A DNA stretch of 64,000 bases from Roseovarius sp. (GTDB lineage Bacteria > Pseudomonadota > Alphaproteobacteria > Rhodobacterales > Rhodobacteraceae): the NCBI GenBank assembly GCA_014359765.1, contig JACIYT010000008.1, positions 1 to 64,000 on the forward strand, written 5' to 3'. Shown here in pieces: positions 11,175-21,203 of the stretch. Positions within the stretch are counted from its first letter, which is position 1, and each line of letters begins with the position of its first letter. The translations under genes were made by a program, and so were the position numbers. The notes under the pieces were generated by a model that did no database searches, was not told the DNA's origin, and saw nothing but the letters and a program-made list of their open reading frames with translations.

Positions 11175-12275
11175 ATGGGCGCTCGGAGCGATCATACGGC
11201 AGTCGGCGCGGAGCGCATCATCATCTCGGTTGACGCCATGGGCGGCGATCAGGGGCCTGCCGCCGTGGTCGGCGGCATGGAGCATTCCGCCGCGCGCAAC
11301 CCCGATATCGGCTTCATCCTGCACGGGCCGCGCGCGGAGCTCGAACCGCTGGTCGCGCGCCGGCGCGCGCTCGCCGGACGGGTCGAGATCCGCGATGCGC
11401 CCCAGGTCGTCTCGATGAACGACAAGCCCAGCCAGGTCGTGCGCCAGGGGCGCGCCACCTCGATGTGGTCGGCGCTCGAATCGGTGCGCGCGCGCGAGGC
11501 CTCGGTCTGTGTTTCCTGTGGCAATACCGGTGCGCTCATGCTCATGTCGGTGATGCGCCTGCGCAAGCTGCCGGGGATCGCGCGGCCGGCGATCGCGGTG
11601 ATGTGGCCCTCGCAGAACCCGCAGCAGCACAACATCATGCTCGACGGCGGCGCCGATATCAGCGCCGACGCCCGCGATCTGATGCAATACGCGCTGATGG
11701 GGGCGTCCTATGCGCGCAACGGCTTTGGCCTTGCGCGGCCGCGCATCGGGCTTCTCAATGTCGGCACCGAGGAACACAAGGGCCGCGCCGAGCTGCGCGA
11801 AGCGCATGACCTCATCGCCGCCAACGCCGACGCCGCCGCTTATGAATTCGTGGGCTTCGTCGAGGGGCGCGACCTGCCCGGCACGGTCTGCGACGTGATC
11901 GTGACCGACGGTTTCACCGGCAATGTCGCGCTCAAGACCGGGGAGGGCACCGCCAAGCTGGTGGGCGATCTGCTGCGCGAGGCGTTCAACCATTCGCCGC
12001 TGTCGCGGCTCGCGGCGCTGCTGGCCTATACCTCGCTCCAACGCATGAGAAAGCGCGTCGATCCGCGCCGCGCCAATGGCGGCGTGTTCCTGGGGCTCAA
12101 CGGCACGGTGGTGAAATCGCACGGTGCGGCGGATGCCACCGGGGTTTCCTCGGCGATCAAGCTCGCCTTCGAACTGGCGCGCTCGCACTTTACCGAGCGG
12201 CTCGCCGCGCGCATCGCCGCAGCCACCCCGGCGGGCAACGAAATGACCGGCCCCGAGGAGGGCACATCCACATGA
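11175..12275 (+). CDS. plsX: Phosphate acyltransferase PlsX
   Basis: IISVDAMGGDQGPAAVVGGM..., located rpmF-plsX-fabH. N-terminus may start further downstream. Confidence 0.95.
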   Translation: MGARSDHTAVGAERIIISVDAMGGDQGPAAVVGGMEHSAARNPDIGFILHGPRAELEPLVARRRALAGRVEIRDAPQVVSMNDKPSQVVRQGRATSMWSALESVRAREASVCVSCGNTGALMLMSVMRLRKLPGIARPAIAVMWPSQNPQQHNIMLDGGADISADARDLMQYALMGASYARNGFGLARPRIGLLNVGTEEHKGRAELREAHDLIAANADAAAYEFVGFVEGRDLPGTVCDVIVTDGFTGNVALKTGEGTAKLVGDLLREAFNHSPLSRLAALLAYTSLQRMRKRVDPRRANGGVFLGLNGTVVKSHGAADATGVSSAIKLAFELARSHFTERLAARIAAATPAGNEMTGPEEGTST

Positions 12276-13246
12276 TTCTTCGCGCCGTGCCGATCGGTGT
12301 CGGGCATTACCTGCCCGCCCGGATCGTCCCCAATGCCGAATTCGAGCAGTCGCTCGACACGTCCGACGAGTGGATCCGCACCCGCTCGGGCATCGAGCGC
12401 CGTCGCTTTGCCGCCGAGGACGAGACCACGTCGCAACTCGCGATCCACGCCGCGCGCGCCGCGCTTGCGGATGCCGGGATCGGGGCGGGCGATATCGACG
12501 GGGTGATCGTCGCCACCTCGACGCCGGACCTGACCTTTCCCTCGGTCGCCACCATGGTGCAGAGCGGGCTCGGCATGGAGCGCGGCTTTGCCTTCGACGT
12601 GCAGGCGGTCTGCGCGGGGTTCATCTATGCGCTCTCCACCGCCAATGCGATGATCATGGCGGGTCAGGCCGAGCGGCTTCTGGTGATCGGCGCCGAGACA
12701 TTCTCGCGGATCATGGACTGGTCGGACCGCTCCACCTGCGTGCTCTTCGGCGATGGCGCGGGCGCGCTCATCCTCGAGGCGCAGCCGGGCAGCGGCGCCA
12801 ATACCGATCGCGGGATCCTGTCGGTCGATCTCAACTCGGACGGGCGCTATCGCGACATGCTCTATGTCGATGGCGGGGTCTCGACCACGGGCAGCGCCGG
12901 CAAGCTCAGGATGCAGGGCAACGCGCTCTTCCGGCAGGCCGTCGAGAAGCTCGCGGCCACCGCCGAAACGGCGCTCGGCAAGATCGGGCTCGCCGGGCAG
13001 GACGTGGACTGGGTGGTGCCGCACCAGGCCAATATCCGCATCATCCAGGGCACCGCCAAAAAGCTCAACCTGCCGATGGAGCGGGTGGTGGTCACGGTGC
13101 AGGATCACGGCAACACCTCGGCGGCGTCGATTCCCCTCGCCCTCTCGGTGGCGGTGGCCGAGGGGCGCATCCGACGCGGCGATCTGATCCTGTCGGAGGC
13201 GATCGGCGGCGGACTGGCCTGGGGCGCGGTGGTGCTGCGCTGGTAG
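12272..13246 (+). CDS. fabH: Beta-ketoacyl-ACP synthase III
   Basis: [28 protein letters not shown] (active-site Cys), [29 protein letters not shown] overlap with plsX. Confidence 0.96.
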   Translation: MILRAVPIGVGHYLPARIVPNAEFEQSLDTSDEWIRTRSGIERRRFAAEDETTSQLAIHAARAALADAGIGAGDIDGVIVATSTPDLTFPSVATMVQSGLGMERGFAFDVQAVCAGFIYALSTANAMIMAGQAERLLVIGAETFSRIMDWSDRSTCVLFGDGAGALILEAQPGSGANTDRGILSVDLNSDGRYRDMLYVDGGVSTTGSAGKLRMQGNALFRQAVEKLAATAETALGKIGLAGQDVDWVVPHQANIRIIQGTAKKLNLPMERVVVTVQDHGNTSAASIPLALSVAVAEGRIRRGDLILSEAIGGGLAWGAVVLRW

Positions 13247-13352
13247 GCGGCGCGGGCACGCAAAAAACCGCGCGCCAGCGGCATCGGCCAAGCCGTTGAC
13301 ATTGACTTGTAAATTGCTTCGCCGCAAACTGCGCCGAAAAAGCGGGGATGGA

Positions 13353-13655
13353 ATGACCAACAAGACGATCACGCGCATGGACCTGAGCGAGGCGGTTTTC
13401 CGCGAGGTGGGCCTGTCGCGCAACGATGCCGCACAGATGGTCGAGAGCGTGCTCGGCCATATATCCGACGCGCTGGTGCGCGGCGAACAGGTCAAGATCT
13501 CGTCCTTCGGGACATTCTCGGTGCGCGAGAAGACGGCCCGCGTGGGGCGCAACCCCAAGACCGGCGAGGAAGTGCCGATCGAGCCGCGCCGCGTGCTGAC
13601 CTTCCGGCCGTCGCACCTGATGAAGGATCGCGTCGCCCGCGGCAACAGGCGCTGA
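13353..13655 (+). CDS. ihfA: Integration host factor subunit alpha
   Basis: [28 protein letters not shown]...[40 protein letters not shown]. Confidence 0.95.
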   Translation: MTNKTITRMDLSEAVFREVGLSRNDAAQMVESVLGHISDALVRGEQVKISSFGTFSVREKTARVGRNPKTGEEVPIEPRRVLTFRPSHLMKDRVARGNRR

Positions 13656-13669
13656 GGACAGGCCCGCCG

Positions 13670-14338
13670 ATGGCCAAATCCGCCGATGCCTTTCGCACCA
13701 TCAGCGAGGTGGCCGAGTGGCTCGGGGTGCCGGCCCATGTGCTGCGCTTCTGGGAGAGCAGGTTCGCGCAGGTCAAGCCGGTCAAGCGCGCGGGCGGGCG
13801 GCGCTATTACCGGCCCGCGGACATGCGGCTTCTGGCGGGGATCCGGCGGCTGCTGCATGACGAGGGCATGACCATCAAGGCGGTCCAGACTCTCCTGCGC
13901 GAGAAAGGTGTGCAGCATGTCATCGACCTCGCCCCCGAGCCGGGCTTTGAGGCGACGATGGCGGAAGACGGCGCGCAGGTGATCCGTTTCACGCGCTCCG
14001 GGCCGGAACCGGCCGCGCCGGAGGCCGGGGCGGAACCGGAGGATGCCGAAGATGCCGAAGATGCCGAGGAACCGGAGGAAATCCCTCAGACCATGGCGGC
14101 CGCCCTGCCCGACAGCGGCGCCGATGCAGAGCGGCCAGGCCCACCAGAGGCGGCACAGCCCTCCGCGCCCCCTGCCCGACCGCCCCTGCCCGCGGATCAG
14201 CCCGAGCCCCCCCCCGCCGCCGGCCCCGGCCCGCTCGCCCGGCTTGCCGCCCTCGACCGGCCGATCCCGGCGCCGCTCGCACGGCGCCTTGCCGCGCTGG
14301 CCGACGATCTGCGCGCGCATCTCGGCGCAGGGCAATAA
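13670..14338 (+). CDS. MerR family transcriptional regulator
   Basis: [51 protein letters not shown]; directly downstream of ihfA. Confidence 0.9.
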   Translation: MAKSADAFRTISEVAEWLGVPAHVLRFWESRFAQVKPVKRAGGRRYYRPADMRLLAGIRRLLHDEGMTIKAVQTLLREKGVQHVIDLAPEPGFEATMAEDGAQVIRFTRSGPEPAAPEAGAEPEDAEDAEDAEEPEEIPQTMAAALPDSGADAERPGPPEAAQPSAPPARPPLPADQPEPPPAAGPGPLARLAALDRPIPAPLARRLAALADDLRAHLGAGQ

Positions 14339-14403
14339 GGCACGAGAAAATTGCAGCCAGCCCCTTGCCCCTGTCCGCAAAACCGGTATGAACGGCGCAT
14401 CGT

Positions 14404-14480
14404 CGGGCTATGGCGCAGCCTGGTAGCGCGTCCGTCTGGGGGACGGAAGGTCGCAGGTTCAAGTCCTGCTAGCCCGACCA
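14404..14480 (+). tRNA. tRNA-Pro (anticodon GGG)
   Basis: cgggcta...tagcccg acceptor with encoded CCA; anticodon stem-loop TCCGT-CTGGGGG-ACGGA gives anticodon GGG; T-arm GCAGGTTCAAGTCCTGC. Confidence 0.95.
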
Positions 14481-14535
14481 AAATCGCCGACGATCCCGCC
14501 CGGCGCGCCCCGTCGGGCCCGAACGGGAGACAGCG

Positions 14536-15609
14536 ATGACCGGCGTTCTGTCCATCCAGCAATTGCGCGGCCTGATCGCGGCGGGGGCCATTACCGGCGA
14601 TCCCGCGATCCTGCCCGATCAGCTCCAGCCTGCGAGCCTCGATCTGCGCCTCGGCCCCGTGGCCTACCGGGTGCGCGCCTCCTTCCTGACCGGGGCGGGG
14701 CGCAGTGTGGCCGACCGGCTGGAGGAATTCGGGATGCACAAGATCGACCTCGGCCCCGGCGCCCTGCTCGAAAAGGGGTGCGTCTATCTCGTGCCGCTGG
14801 TCGAGCATCTGGCGCTGCCCGAGGGGGTGCAGGCGGTAGCCAATGCCAAGTCTTCAACCGGGCGGCTCGACCTGTTGACGCGCACGATCACCGATGGCGG
14901 CACCGAGTTCGACCGCGTCGCGCCCGGCTATCGCGGCCCGCTCTATGCCGAGATCTGCCCGCGATCGTTTTCGGTGCTGGTGCGGCCCGGAATGCGGCTC
15001 AACCAGATCCGGTTTCGCTCCGGCCAGGCGGTCCTGCCGGATGCGGCGCTGCGCGCGCTCCATGCAGAGACGCCGCTGGTAGATGGGCCGGCGGTGATCG
15101 ACGGCGGGCTGGCCTTTTCGGTCGATCTGCGCCCCGCGCGCGGCACGCTCGCGGGCTACCGCGCCAAGCCGCATACCGGCGTGATCGACCTCGACCGCAT
15201 CGGCCATTACGCCCCCGCCGATTTCTGGGAAGAGGTGCACAGCACGACCGGCCATATCATCCTCGACCCCGGCGCGTTCTACATCCTCGTCAGCCGCGAG
15301 GCGGTGCATGTCCCGCCGACCTGTGCCGCCGAGATGGCGCCTTTCGTCGCCATGGCGGGCGAGTTCCGGGTGCATTACGCAGGCTTCTTCGATCCCGGCT
15401 TCGGCCATGCGGCGGCGGGCGGCGCAGGGTCGCGCGGGGTGCTCGAGGTGCGCTGCCACGAATCACCCTTTGTCCTCGAACACGGCCAGATCGTCGGGCG
15501 GCTCGTCTACGAGCACATGGACACCGTGCCCGAGCAGCTCTATGGCGCGGGGATCGCGTCGAATTATCAGGGACAGGGCCTGAAACTGTCCAAGCATTTC
15601 CGCGCCTGA
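14536..15609 (+). CDS. 2'-deoxycytidine 5'-triphosphate deaminase (long-form Dcd)
   Basis: LQPASLDLRLGPVAYRVRASFL; NAKSSTGRLDLLTRTITDGGTEFDRVAPGYRGPLYAEICPRSFSVLVRPGMRLNQIRFR. Confidence 0.88.
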   Translation: MTGVLSIQQLRGLIAAGAITGDPAILPDQLQPASLDLRLGPVAYRVRASFLTGAGRSVADRLEEFGMHKIDLGPGALLEKGCVYLVPLVEHLALPEGVQAVANAKSSTGRLDLLTRTITDGGTEFDRVAPGYRGPLYAEICPRSFSVLVRPGMRLNQIRFRSGQAVLPDAALRALHAETPLVDGPAVIDGGLAFSVDLRPARGTLAGYRAKPHTGVIDLDRIGHYAPADFWEEVHSTTGHIILDPGAFYILVSREAVHVPPTCAAEMAPFVAMAGEFRVHYAGFFDPGFGHAAAGGAGSRGVLEVRCHESPFVLEHGQIVGRLVYEHMDTVPEQLYGAGIASNYQGQGLKLSKHFRA

Positions 15610-15646
15610 GCCGCGCTCCGACCCGGGGCCCGCGTCGCGCGCGCGT

Positions 15647-15832
15647 TCACATGCGCCCGATCCGCCGGCCCAGTTTCATCGCCTGGCGCGCGCGCTGCGC
15701 GGTCTTGCGCCCATCGGGACCGGGGCGCGCGCCCCCGCCCCCCATCGCGCCAAAGCCCTTGTTGATGCCTTGCCGCAGGAACCGCTGCATGATCATGCGG
15801 ATCACCATGTTGATCATCTGATTGGCGTTCAT
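15647..15832 (-). CDS. Small basic hypothetical protein, 61 aa
   Basis: MNANQMINMVIRMIMQRFLRQGINKGFGAMGGGGARPGPDGRKTAQRARQAMKLGRRIGRM with a purine-rich RBS upstream (caagaggagcaac on the minus strand). Confidence 0.6.
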   Translation of the reverse strand: MNANQMINMVIRMIMQRFLRQGINKGFGAMGGGGARPGPDGRKTAQRARQAMKLGRRIGRM

Positions 15833-15944
15833 CCTGTTGCTCCTCTTGCCGGTCCCCTCCTCTTGTAAACCAAAGCCGCGTCGATTTCAGTGCATGATCG
15901 CCCGAATTCCTCAACAAATCGTCAACACCGCACGCAATCTTCGC

Positions 15945-16598
15945 TCAATCCTCGAAAAGTTCGCTCTGCCCCGGCGCGGCCTCGGTCTCTTCATCGGGGT
16001 CGGCGCGCGGCATCGCCCCCGGTGGCGGGCGGTTGTCGAGAAGCCCCGCAGCGCGCAATTCGTCGAGACCGGGGAGGTCGCGCACGCTTTCCAGACCGAA
16101 ATGGTCGAGAAACGTCCCGGTGACGACAAAGGTCACCGGACGCCCTGGCGTCATCTTGCGCCGGCCAAATCGAATCCATTCCATTTCAAGGAGTTGATCG
16201 ACGGTTCCGCGGCTGACCGAAACGCCGCGGATCTCCTCGATCTCGGCGCGGGTCACCGGCTGATGATAGGCGATGATGGCCAGCGTCTCGATCGCCGCGC
16301 GGCTGAGCTTGCGCGTCTCGACCACTTCGCGGCGCATGAGATGGCCCAGATCGGGGGCGGTGCGCATCGCCCAGCCCTCGCCCACGCGCACCAGTCGCAC
16401 ACCGCGCCCCTCGTAGCGTTTGCGCAACAGCACCAGCGCCTCGGCGGGATCGCTGCCATGGGGCATCCGGGCCGCCATTTCGCGCAGATCGAGCGGCTCG
16501 GAGGAGGCAAAAAGCATCGCCTCGATCATGCGCTCCTGTTCCGCGAGGGGCGGCGCGGAAAACAGGCTTTCATCATTATTTTCAATATTCTCCGACAC
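15945..16598 (-). CDS. scpB: Segregation and condensation protein B
   Basis: RMIEAMLFASSEPLDLREMAARMP..., IETLAIIAYHQPVTRAEIEEIRGV; adjacent to scpA. Confidence 0.93.
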   Translation of the reverse strand: MSENIENNDESLFSAPPLAEQERMIEAMLFASSEPLDLREMAARMPHGSDPAEALVLLRKRYEGRGVRLVRVGEGWAMRTAPDLGHLMRREVVETRKLSRAAIETLAIIAYHQPVTRAEIEEIRGVSVSRGTVDQLLEMEWIRFGRRKMTPGRPVTFVVTGTFLDHFGLESVRDLPGLDELRAAGLLDNRPPPGAMPRADPDEETEAAPGQSELFED

Positions 16599-16602
16599 GT
16601 TC

Positions 16603-17391
16603 CTAATCCTTTCGGCGCAGCTCTACCGGAGCGAATTCGCCGGCTTGCCGGATCTCGGCGCGCCCCTCCCGGACCAGTTCGAGCGCGGCCGCAAAGGTCG
16701 CCGCCGTGGCCGAGCGGCGGCGCGCCGGGTCGGTGGTGAACCCCTCGGGAAGGTAATGCGCAAGATCGGTCCAGTTCCCGGCAAAGCCGATCAGCTTGCG
16801 CAGCCGCTCGAGCGCCTGCTCCATCGTCTGGATCGCATCGCGGTCCATCACGAAGGGGCGGAATTCGTCGCGCGTGCGGATTCGCGCATAGGCCTGCATC
16901 AGGTCGAGCAGCGTCGCGGTGTAGCGCGTCGCGCGGCGGCGGGTCACGTCCTCGGGCAGGCCGCGGGCAAAGAAATCACGCCCCAGCCGGTCGCGCCCCA
17001 TCAGCCGCGCGGCACAATCGCGCATCGCCTGGAGGCGTTCGAGCTGAAAGGCCAGATGCGCGGCGAGCTCCGCGCCGGAGGGCCCCTCCTCGGTCGGGTC
17101 GGGCGGCAGCAGCAGGCGCGACTTGAGAAAGGCCAGCCAGGCCGCCATGACCAGGTAATCGGCGGCCAGTTCCAGCCGCAGCGCCTTGGCGCGTTCGACA
17201 AAGGCGAGGTATTGCTGCGCCAGTTGCAGCACCGAAATGCGCCGCAGATCGACCTTTTGCGTGCGCGAGAGGGTCAGCAGCAGGTCGAGCGGCCCCTCGA
17301 ACCCATCGACATCGACGATGAGCGTCTCGGCGGCCAGCCGCGCGGCCAGCGGCACCGCCTTTGCGCCCTCCTCGAACTCGTCCTCAGCCAT
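16603..17391 (-). CDS. scpA: Segregation and condensation protein A
   Basis: DVDGFEGPLDLLLTLSRTQKVDLRRISVLQLAQQYLAFVERAKALRLELAADYLVMAAWLAFLKSRLLLP. Confidence 0.93.
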   Translation of the reverse strand: MAEDEFEEGAKAVPLAARLAAETLIVDVDGFEGPLDLLLTLSRTQKVDLRRISVLQLAQQYLAFVERAKALRLELAADYLVMAAWLAFLKSRLLLPPDPTEEGPSGAELAAHLAFQLERLQAMRDCAARLMGRDRLGRDFFARGLPEDVTRRRATRYTATLLDLMQAYARIRTRDEFRPFVMDRDAIQTMEQALERLRKLIGFAGNWTDLAHYLPEGFTTDPARRRSATAATFAAALELVREGRAEIRQAGEFAPVELRRKD

Positions 17392-18391
17392 CCATGCGTC
17401 CGCCCGTCAGCGCATCAAGCTGCGCCTGGAGGGCGGAAATGTCAACCGGATCGGGGCATTTGCGGCAGGTGAGCGCCGCCTCGGCCCGGGCCTGCGCACG
17501 CGGCGCCATCGCGCCGGCGGCCTCGGCGACAGCCTGACGCTCGGCCAGCGTGCCGTTGCAATGCAGCACCACATCACAACCCGCCGCAAGCGCCTGCCGC
17601 GCGCGCGTGGCGAGATCGCCTGAGAGCGCCTTCATCGCGATATCGTCGGTCATGAGCAGCCCGTCAAAGCCGATCTCGTCGCGGATCATGGCGATCACCG
17701 GCGGCGAGAGGGTCGCGGGGCGGTCATCGAGCGCGCCGTAAACGACATGGGCCGTCATCGCCATCGGCAGGTCGTTCAGCGCCTTGAATGGTGCAAGATC
17801 ATTGGCTTGAAGATCGCTCTTCATGCAGTCCACGCGCGGCAGATCGTGGTGGCTGTCGGCTGCGGCGCGGCCGTGGCCGGGGATGTGCTTGACCACCGGC
17901 AGCACGCCGCCCGCCAGCAGCCCATCGGCCACGGCGCGGCCGATCGCGGCCACCTGCGCGGGGCTCTCGCCATAGCAGCGGTCGCGCAGGAACGGGTGCG
18001 TGGCGGGCCCGGCCACATCGACGAGCGGGGCGCAATTGCTGTCGATGCCGAGCGCGTGGAGCTCGGCGGCGATCAGCCGGTATCGCAGATACATCGCCTC
18101 CGCCGCGCGCGCCCCCGCCGCCGCGACATGATCGAGCGGCGCGGGCCAGCCCCGCCAGCGCGGCGCGCGCAGGCGCTGCACACGTCCGCCCTCCTGGTCG
18201 ATGGTGACAAGCGCCGCATGACCCGCAGCCTCGCGCATCTCCGAGACCAGCGCGCGCACCTGGTCGGGCGTGTCGATATTGCGCGCGAAGAGAATGAACC
18301 CGAAGGGGCGCGTGGCCCGAAACAGCGCCTTTTCGCCGGGCGTCAGCCGCAGGCCGGTCGCGTCGAGAATGACCGCGCCGAGGCGGCTCAC
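17384..18391 (-). CDS. nagZ: Beta-N-acetylhexosaminidase NagZ
   Basis: ILFARNIDTPDQVRALVSEMR, TIDQEGGRVQRLR, VVKHIPGHGRAAADSHHDLP; GTG start overlapping the upstream stop (GTGA). Confidence 0.93.
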   Translation of the reverse strand: MSRLGAVILDATGLRLTPGEKALFRATRPFGFILFARNIDTPDQVRALVSEMREAAGHAALVTIDQEGGRVQRLRAPRWRGWPAPLDHVAAAGARAAEAMYLRYRLIAAELHALGIDSNCAPLVDVAGPATHPFLRDRCYGESPAQVAAIGRAVADGLLAGGVLPVVKHIPGHGRAAADSHHDLPRVDCMKSDLQANDLAPFKALNDLPMAMTAHVVYGALDDRPATLSPPVIAMIRDEIGFDGLLMTDDIAMKALSGDLATRARQALAAGCDVVLHCNGTLAERQAVAEAAGAMAPRAQARAEAALTCRKCPDPVDISALQAQLDALTGGRMDG

Positions 18392-19287
18392 CGCGTCACC
18401 ACCGGGATGCATTCGACCTTTTCGGCCTGCAGGGCCGAACAGAAGCGCCGCGCATCGGGGAGATCCTCGAAGCCTGCGGCGCGCAGCCGCCAGAAGCTGC
18501 GCCCGCCAGTCTCGGCGCGCTGGATCACACGCGACTTGCCATCGAGCAGGTCACCGAGCCGCGCGCTCAGCCGGTCCCATTCGGCGCGCGCCATCTCGGG
18601 CGTCTCAAAGGCGCCGAGCTGGGCGAGGCGGCTGCCCGGCAACGGCCCGCCGGACGCGACCTCCGCTGTCGGGACAGCGGCGCCGGTGACGGCGGCGAGC
18701 GCAAAGGCCACGGGATCGGCATCGGCCGGGCGGGCACGCGGACGCAGCGACTGGCCGAGGCCGCCCGAGATTGCCGGGCGCGGGGCCAGGGCCGGCGCCG
18801 GGGCAGGATCGGGATCGGGATCGGTCGCCACCTCGCGCAGCACGGCGAGATGGACATCGGCGGGCTGCGGGCGGGGCTGCGGCAGCGGACGCGAGGCCGC
18901 CGCGGGCGGCGCGGCCTCGTCCCGGGCCTCCGTCTGCTCCGGCACCGCCATGTCCCCGGCCATGAGATCGAGCGGCCCCGGGGCGATGATGATCCGGTCG
19001 GGCGGCGGGGCGGCAGTGCCTTCGGCGGCGACCCGGTTCACCGACAGCCCCTGATTGGCGGCCGATCGCCCCCCCGGATCCTCGGGGGCCTCGCGCATCG
19101 GCCCCTCGAGCGCGCGCACCACCGGCACGCCCGAGACATCGCGCATCACCACCCCGTAGCCCCAGACACTGATCCCGCCGATCAGCGCCAGCGACACGAT
19201 CGCGCCGGCCATGTTGCTCAGCCCCGCCAGCGACAGCCGACGGGATTCGGGGGCGGGATGCCCCCCGGACATGTGAAAATCAGCCAT
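18388..19287 (-). CDS. SPOR-domain protein with single TM segment
   Basis: MADFHMSGGHPAPESRRLSLAGLSNMAGAIVSLALIGGISVWGYGVVMRD...; C-terminal SPOR repeat RLAQLGAFETPEMARAEWDRLSARLGDLLDGKSRVIQRAETGGRSFWRLRAAGF. Confidence 0.88.
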   Translation of the reverse strand: MADFHMSGGHPAPESRRLSLAGLSNMAGAIVSLALIGGISVWGYGVVMRDVSGVPVVRALEGPMREAPEDPGGRSAANQGLSVNRVAAEGTAAPPPDRIIIAPGPLDLMAGDMAVPEQTEARDEAAPPAAASRPLPQPRPQPADVHLAVLREVATDPDPDPAPAPALAPRPAISGGLGQSLRPRARPADADPVAFALAAVTGAAVPTAEVASGGPLPGSRLAQLGAFETPEMARAEWDRLSARLGDLLDGKSRVIQRAETGGRSFWRLRAAGFEDLPDARRFCSALQAEKVECIPVVTR

Positions 19288-19364
19288 GCTCTGCCTCTCG
19301 CTCTCCGGCGATACGTTGCCGCCGGGGATTATTGTCTGCCTGCTCGGTCCCCGGGCGGCGGCGG

Positions 19365-21110
19365 TCAGCGCATCTCGTCCACGGGGGTGACGCCAAGGAT
19401 AGCGAGACCCGCGCAAATCACAACCGTTGCGGCGCGCGCCAGCGCGATTTTCGCGGCGGATGTGGCCGGATCGCCCTCTTGCAGGAAGCGCAGGCCCGGC
19501 TCGTCATGGCCGCGGTTCCAGAGCGCGTGCAGTTCCGAGGCCAGATCGTAGAGATAGAAGGCCACGCGATGCGGCTCATGCGCGCGCGCCGCGATCTCGA
19601 CCTGGCGTGGCCATTCGGCGATCTTGCGCGCGAGGGTCAGTTCGGCCTCATGGGTCAGGATCGACAGATCCGCCGCCGCAAGCGCCGCGTCATCGGCGGC
19701 AATCCCGGCCTCGCGCGCCTTGCGCAGCACCGAATTCACCCGCGCATTGGCGTATTGCACGTAAAAGACCGGGTTTTCCCTGGATTGCTCCAGAACCTTG
19801 TCGAAATCGAAATCGAGCGCCGCGTCGTTCTTGCGGGTGAGCATGACGAAGCGGGTCACGTCCGGGCCGACCTCGTCCACCACATCGCGCAGGGTGATGA
19901 AGGTGCCCGCGCGCTTGGACATCTTGAAGGGCGCGCCGTTCCTGAAGAGCCGGACGAGCTGGCAGAGCTTGATATCGACCGGCACGCGCCCGTCCGAGAG
20001 CGCCGAGACGGCCGCCTTCATCCGCTTGACATAGCCGCCGTGATCGGCGCCGAACACGTCGATCAGCAGATCGAAACCGCGCTCGATCTTGTCATAATGA
20101 TACGCGATATCGGGGGCGAAATAGGTCCAGCTTCCATCCGATTTCATGATCGGCCGGTCCACATCGTCGCCATGCGCGGTCGATCTGAACAGCGTCTGCT
20201 CGCGCGGCTCCCAATCCTCGGGCATCTTGCCCTTGGGCGGCTCGAGCACGCCGCGATAGATCAGGCCCTTCTCGCGCAGCGCGTCGATCGCGCGCTCGAT
20301 GAGGCCGGTGCCATAGAGCGACTTTTCGGAAAAGAAGTGATCCATGTGGACACCGAGCAGGCCCAGATCCTCGCGGATGAGCGCCATCATCGCCTCGGTC
20401 GCGAAATCGCGCACCGGCCCGAGCCAGACCTCCTCGGGCTGGTCCAGATAGGCATCGCCCACCTTGTCGCGCAGCGCCTCGCCCACCTCGATCAGGTAAT
20501 CGCCCGGATAGGTGCCCTCGGCAAAGGCCACCTCCCGCCCATGCGCCTCGAGATAGCGCAGATAGACCGAACGCGCGAGCACATCGACCTGCGCGCCGCC
20601 GTCGTTGATGTAATATTCGCGCGTGACATCGTAGCCCGCAAAAGCCAGAAGGCTCGCCAGCGCATCGCCAAAGACCGCGCCGCGCGTATGGCCGACATGG
20701 AGCGGGCCGGTCGGGTTGGCCGAGACGTATTCGACATTGACCCGCCTGCCCTGCCCCATGTCCGAGCGCCCGAACGCCGCGCCCTGCACCAGCGCCGCGC
20801 GCAGCACCTCGTGCCAGAGCCCGGGCGCGAGCCGCAGGTTGAGAAAGCCGGGCCCGGCGACCTCGGCGGAGGTGATCCGCGGATCGGCGGCGAGCCGCGC
20901 GGCGAGCGCCTCGGCGATATCGCGGGGTTTCAGCCCGGCGGGTCTGGCCAGCACCATCGCGGCATTGGTGGCCATGTCACCATGGGCCGGATCGCGCGGC
21001 GGCTCGACCGCGACTGCACCCATGTCGAGCCCCCCGGGCAGCGCGCCTGCGGCCTGCATGTCCTTGAGCGCCTCGAGCACGAGCGCGCGGATATCGTCAA
21101 AGAGGTTCAT
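19365..21110 (-). CDS. argS: Arginyl-tRNA synthetase
   Basis: [45 protein letters not shown]-type anticodon domain. Confidence 0.97.
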   Translation of the reverse strand: MNLFDDIRALVLEALKDMQAAGALPGGLDMGAVAVEPPRDPAHGDMATNAAMVLARPAGLKPRDIAEALAARLAADPRITSAEVAGPGFLNLRLAPGLWHEVLRAALVQGAAFGRSDMGQGRRVNVEYVSANPTGPLHVGHTRGAVFGDALASLLAFAGYDVTREYYINDGGAQVDVLARSVYLRYLEAHGREVAFAEGTYPGDYLIEVGEALRDKVGDAYLDQPEEVWLGPVRDFATEAMMALIREDLGLLGVHMDHFFSEKSLYGTGLIERAIDALREKGLIYRGVLEPPKGKMPEDWEPREQTLFRSTAHGDDVDRPIMKSDGSWTYFAPDIAYHYDKIERGFDLLIDVFGADHGGYVKRMKAAVSALSDGRVPVDIKLCQLVRLFRNGAPFKMSKRAGTFITLRDVVDEVGPDVTRFVMLTRKNDAALDFDFDKVLEQSRENPVFYVQYANARVNSVLRKAREAGIAADDAALAAADLSILTHEAELTLARKIAEWPRQVEIAARAHEPHRVAFYLYDLASELHALWNRGHDEPGLRFLQEGDPATSAAKIALARAATVVICAGLAILGVTPVDEMR

Positions 21111-21203
21111 GACACGCCTTTCTTCCTGCGATGCGCGCCGGTTTATCATCCCGCGCCCGCGCGTCAATCGCCGGGCAGCCCCGGCCGGGATCGCGCGCCG
21201 CGC

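Noticed and set aside
13261-13290. A6 run next to a GC-rich repeat upstream of ihfA as a minus-strand terminator
   Set aside because: Only a ~4-bp continuous stem could be formed and there is no candidate minus-strand transcript.
14404-14480. tRNA-Pro as an integration site for a genomic island
   Set aside because: No integrase and no duplicated tRNA 3' end visible nearby; flanking genes are ordinary chromosomal genes.
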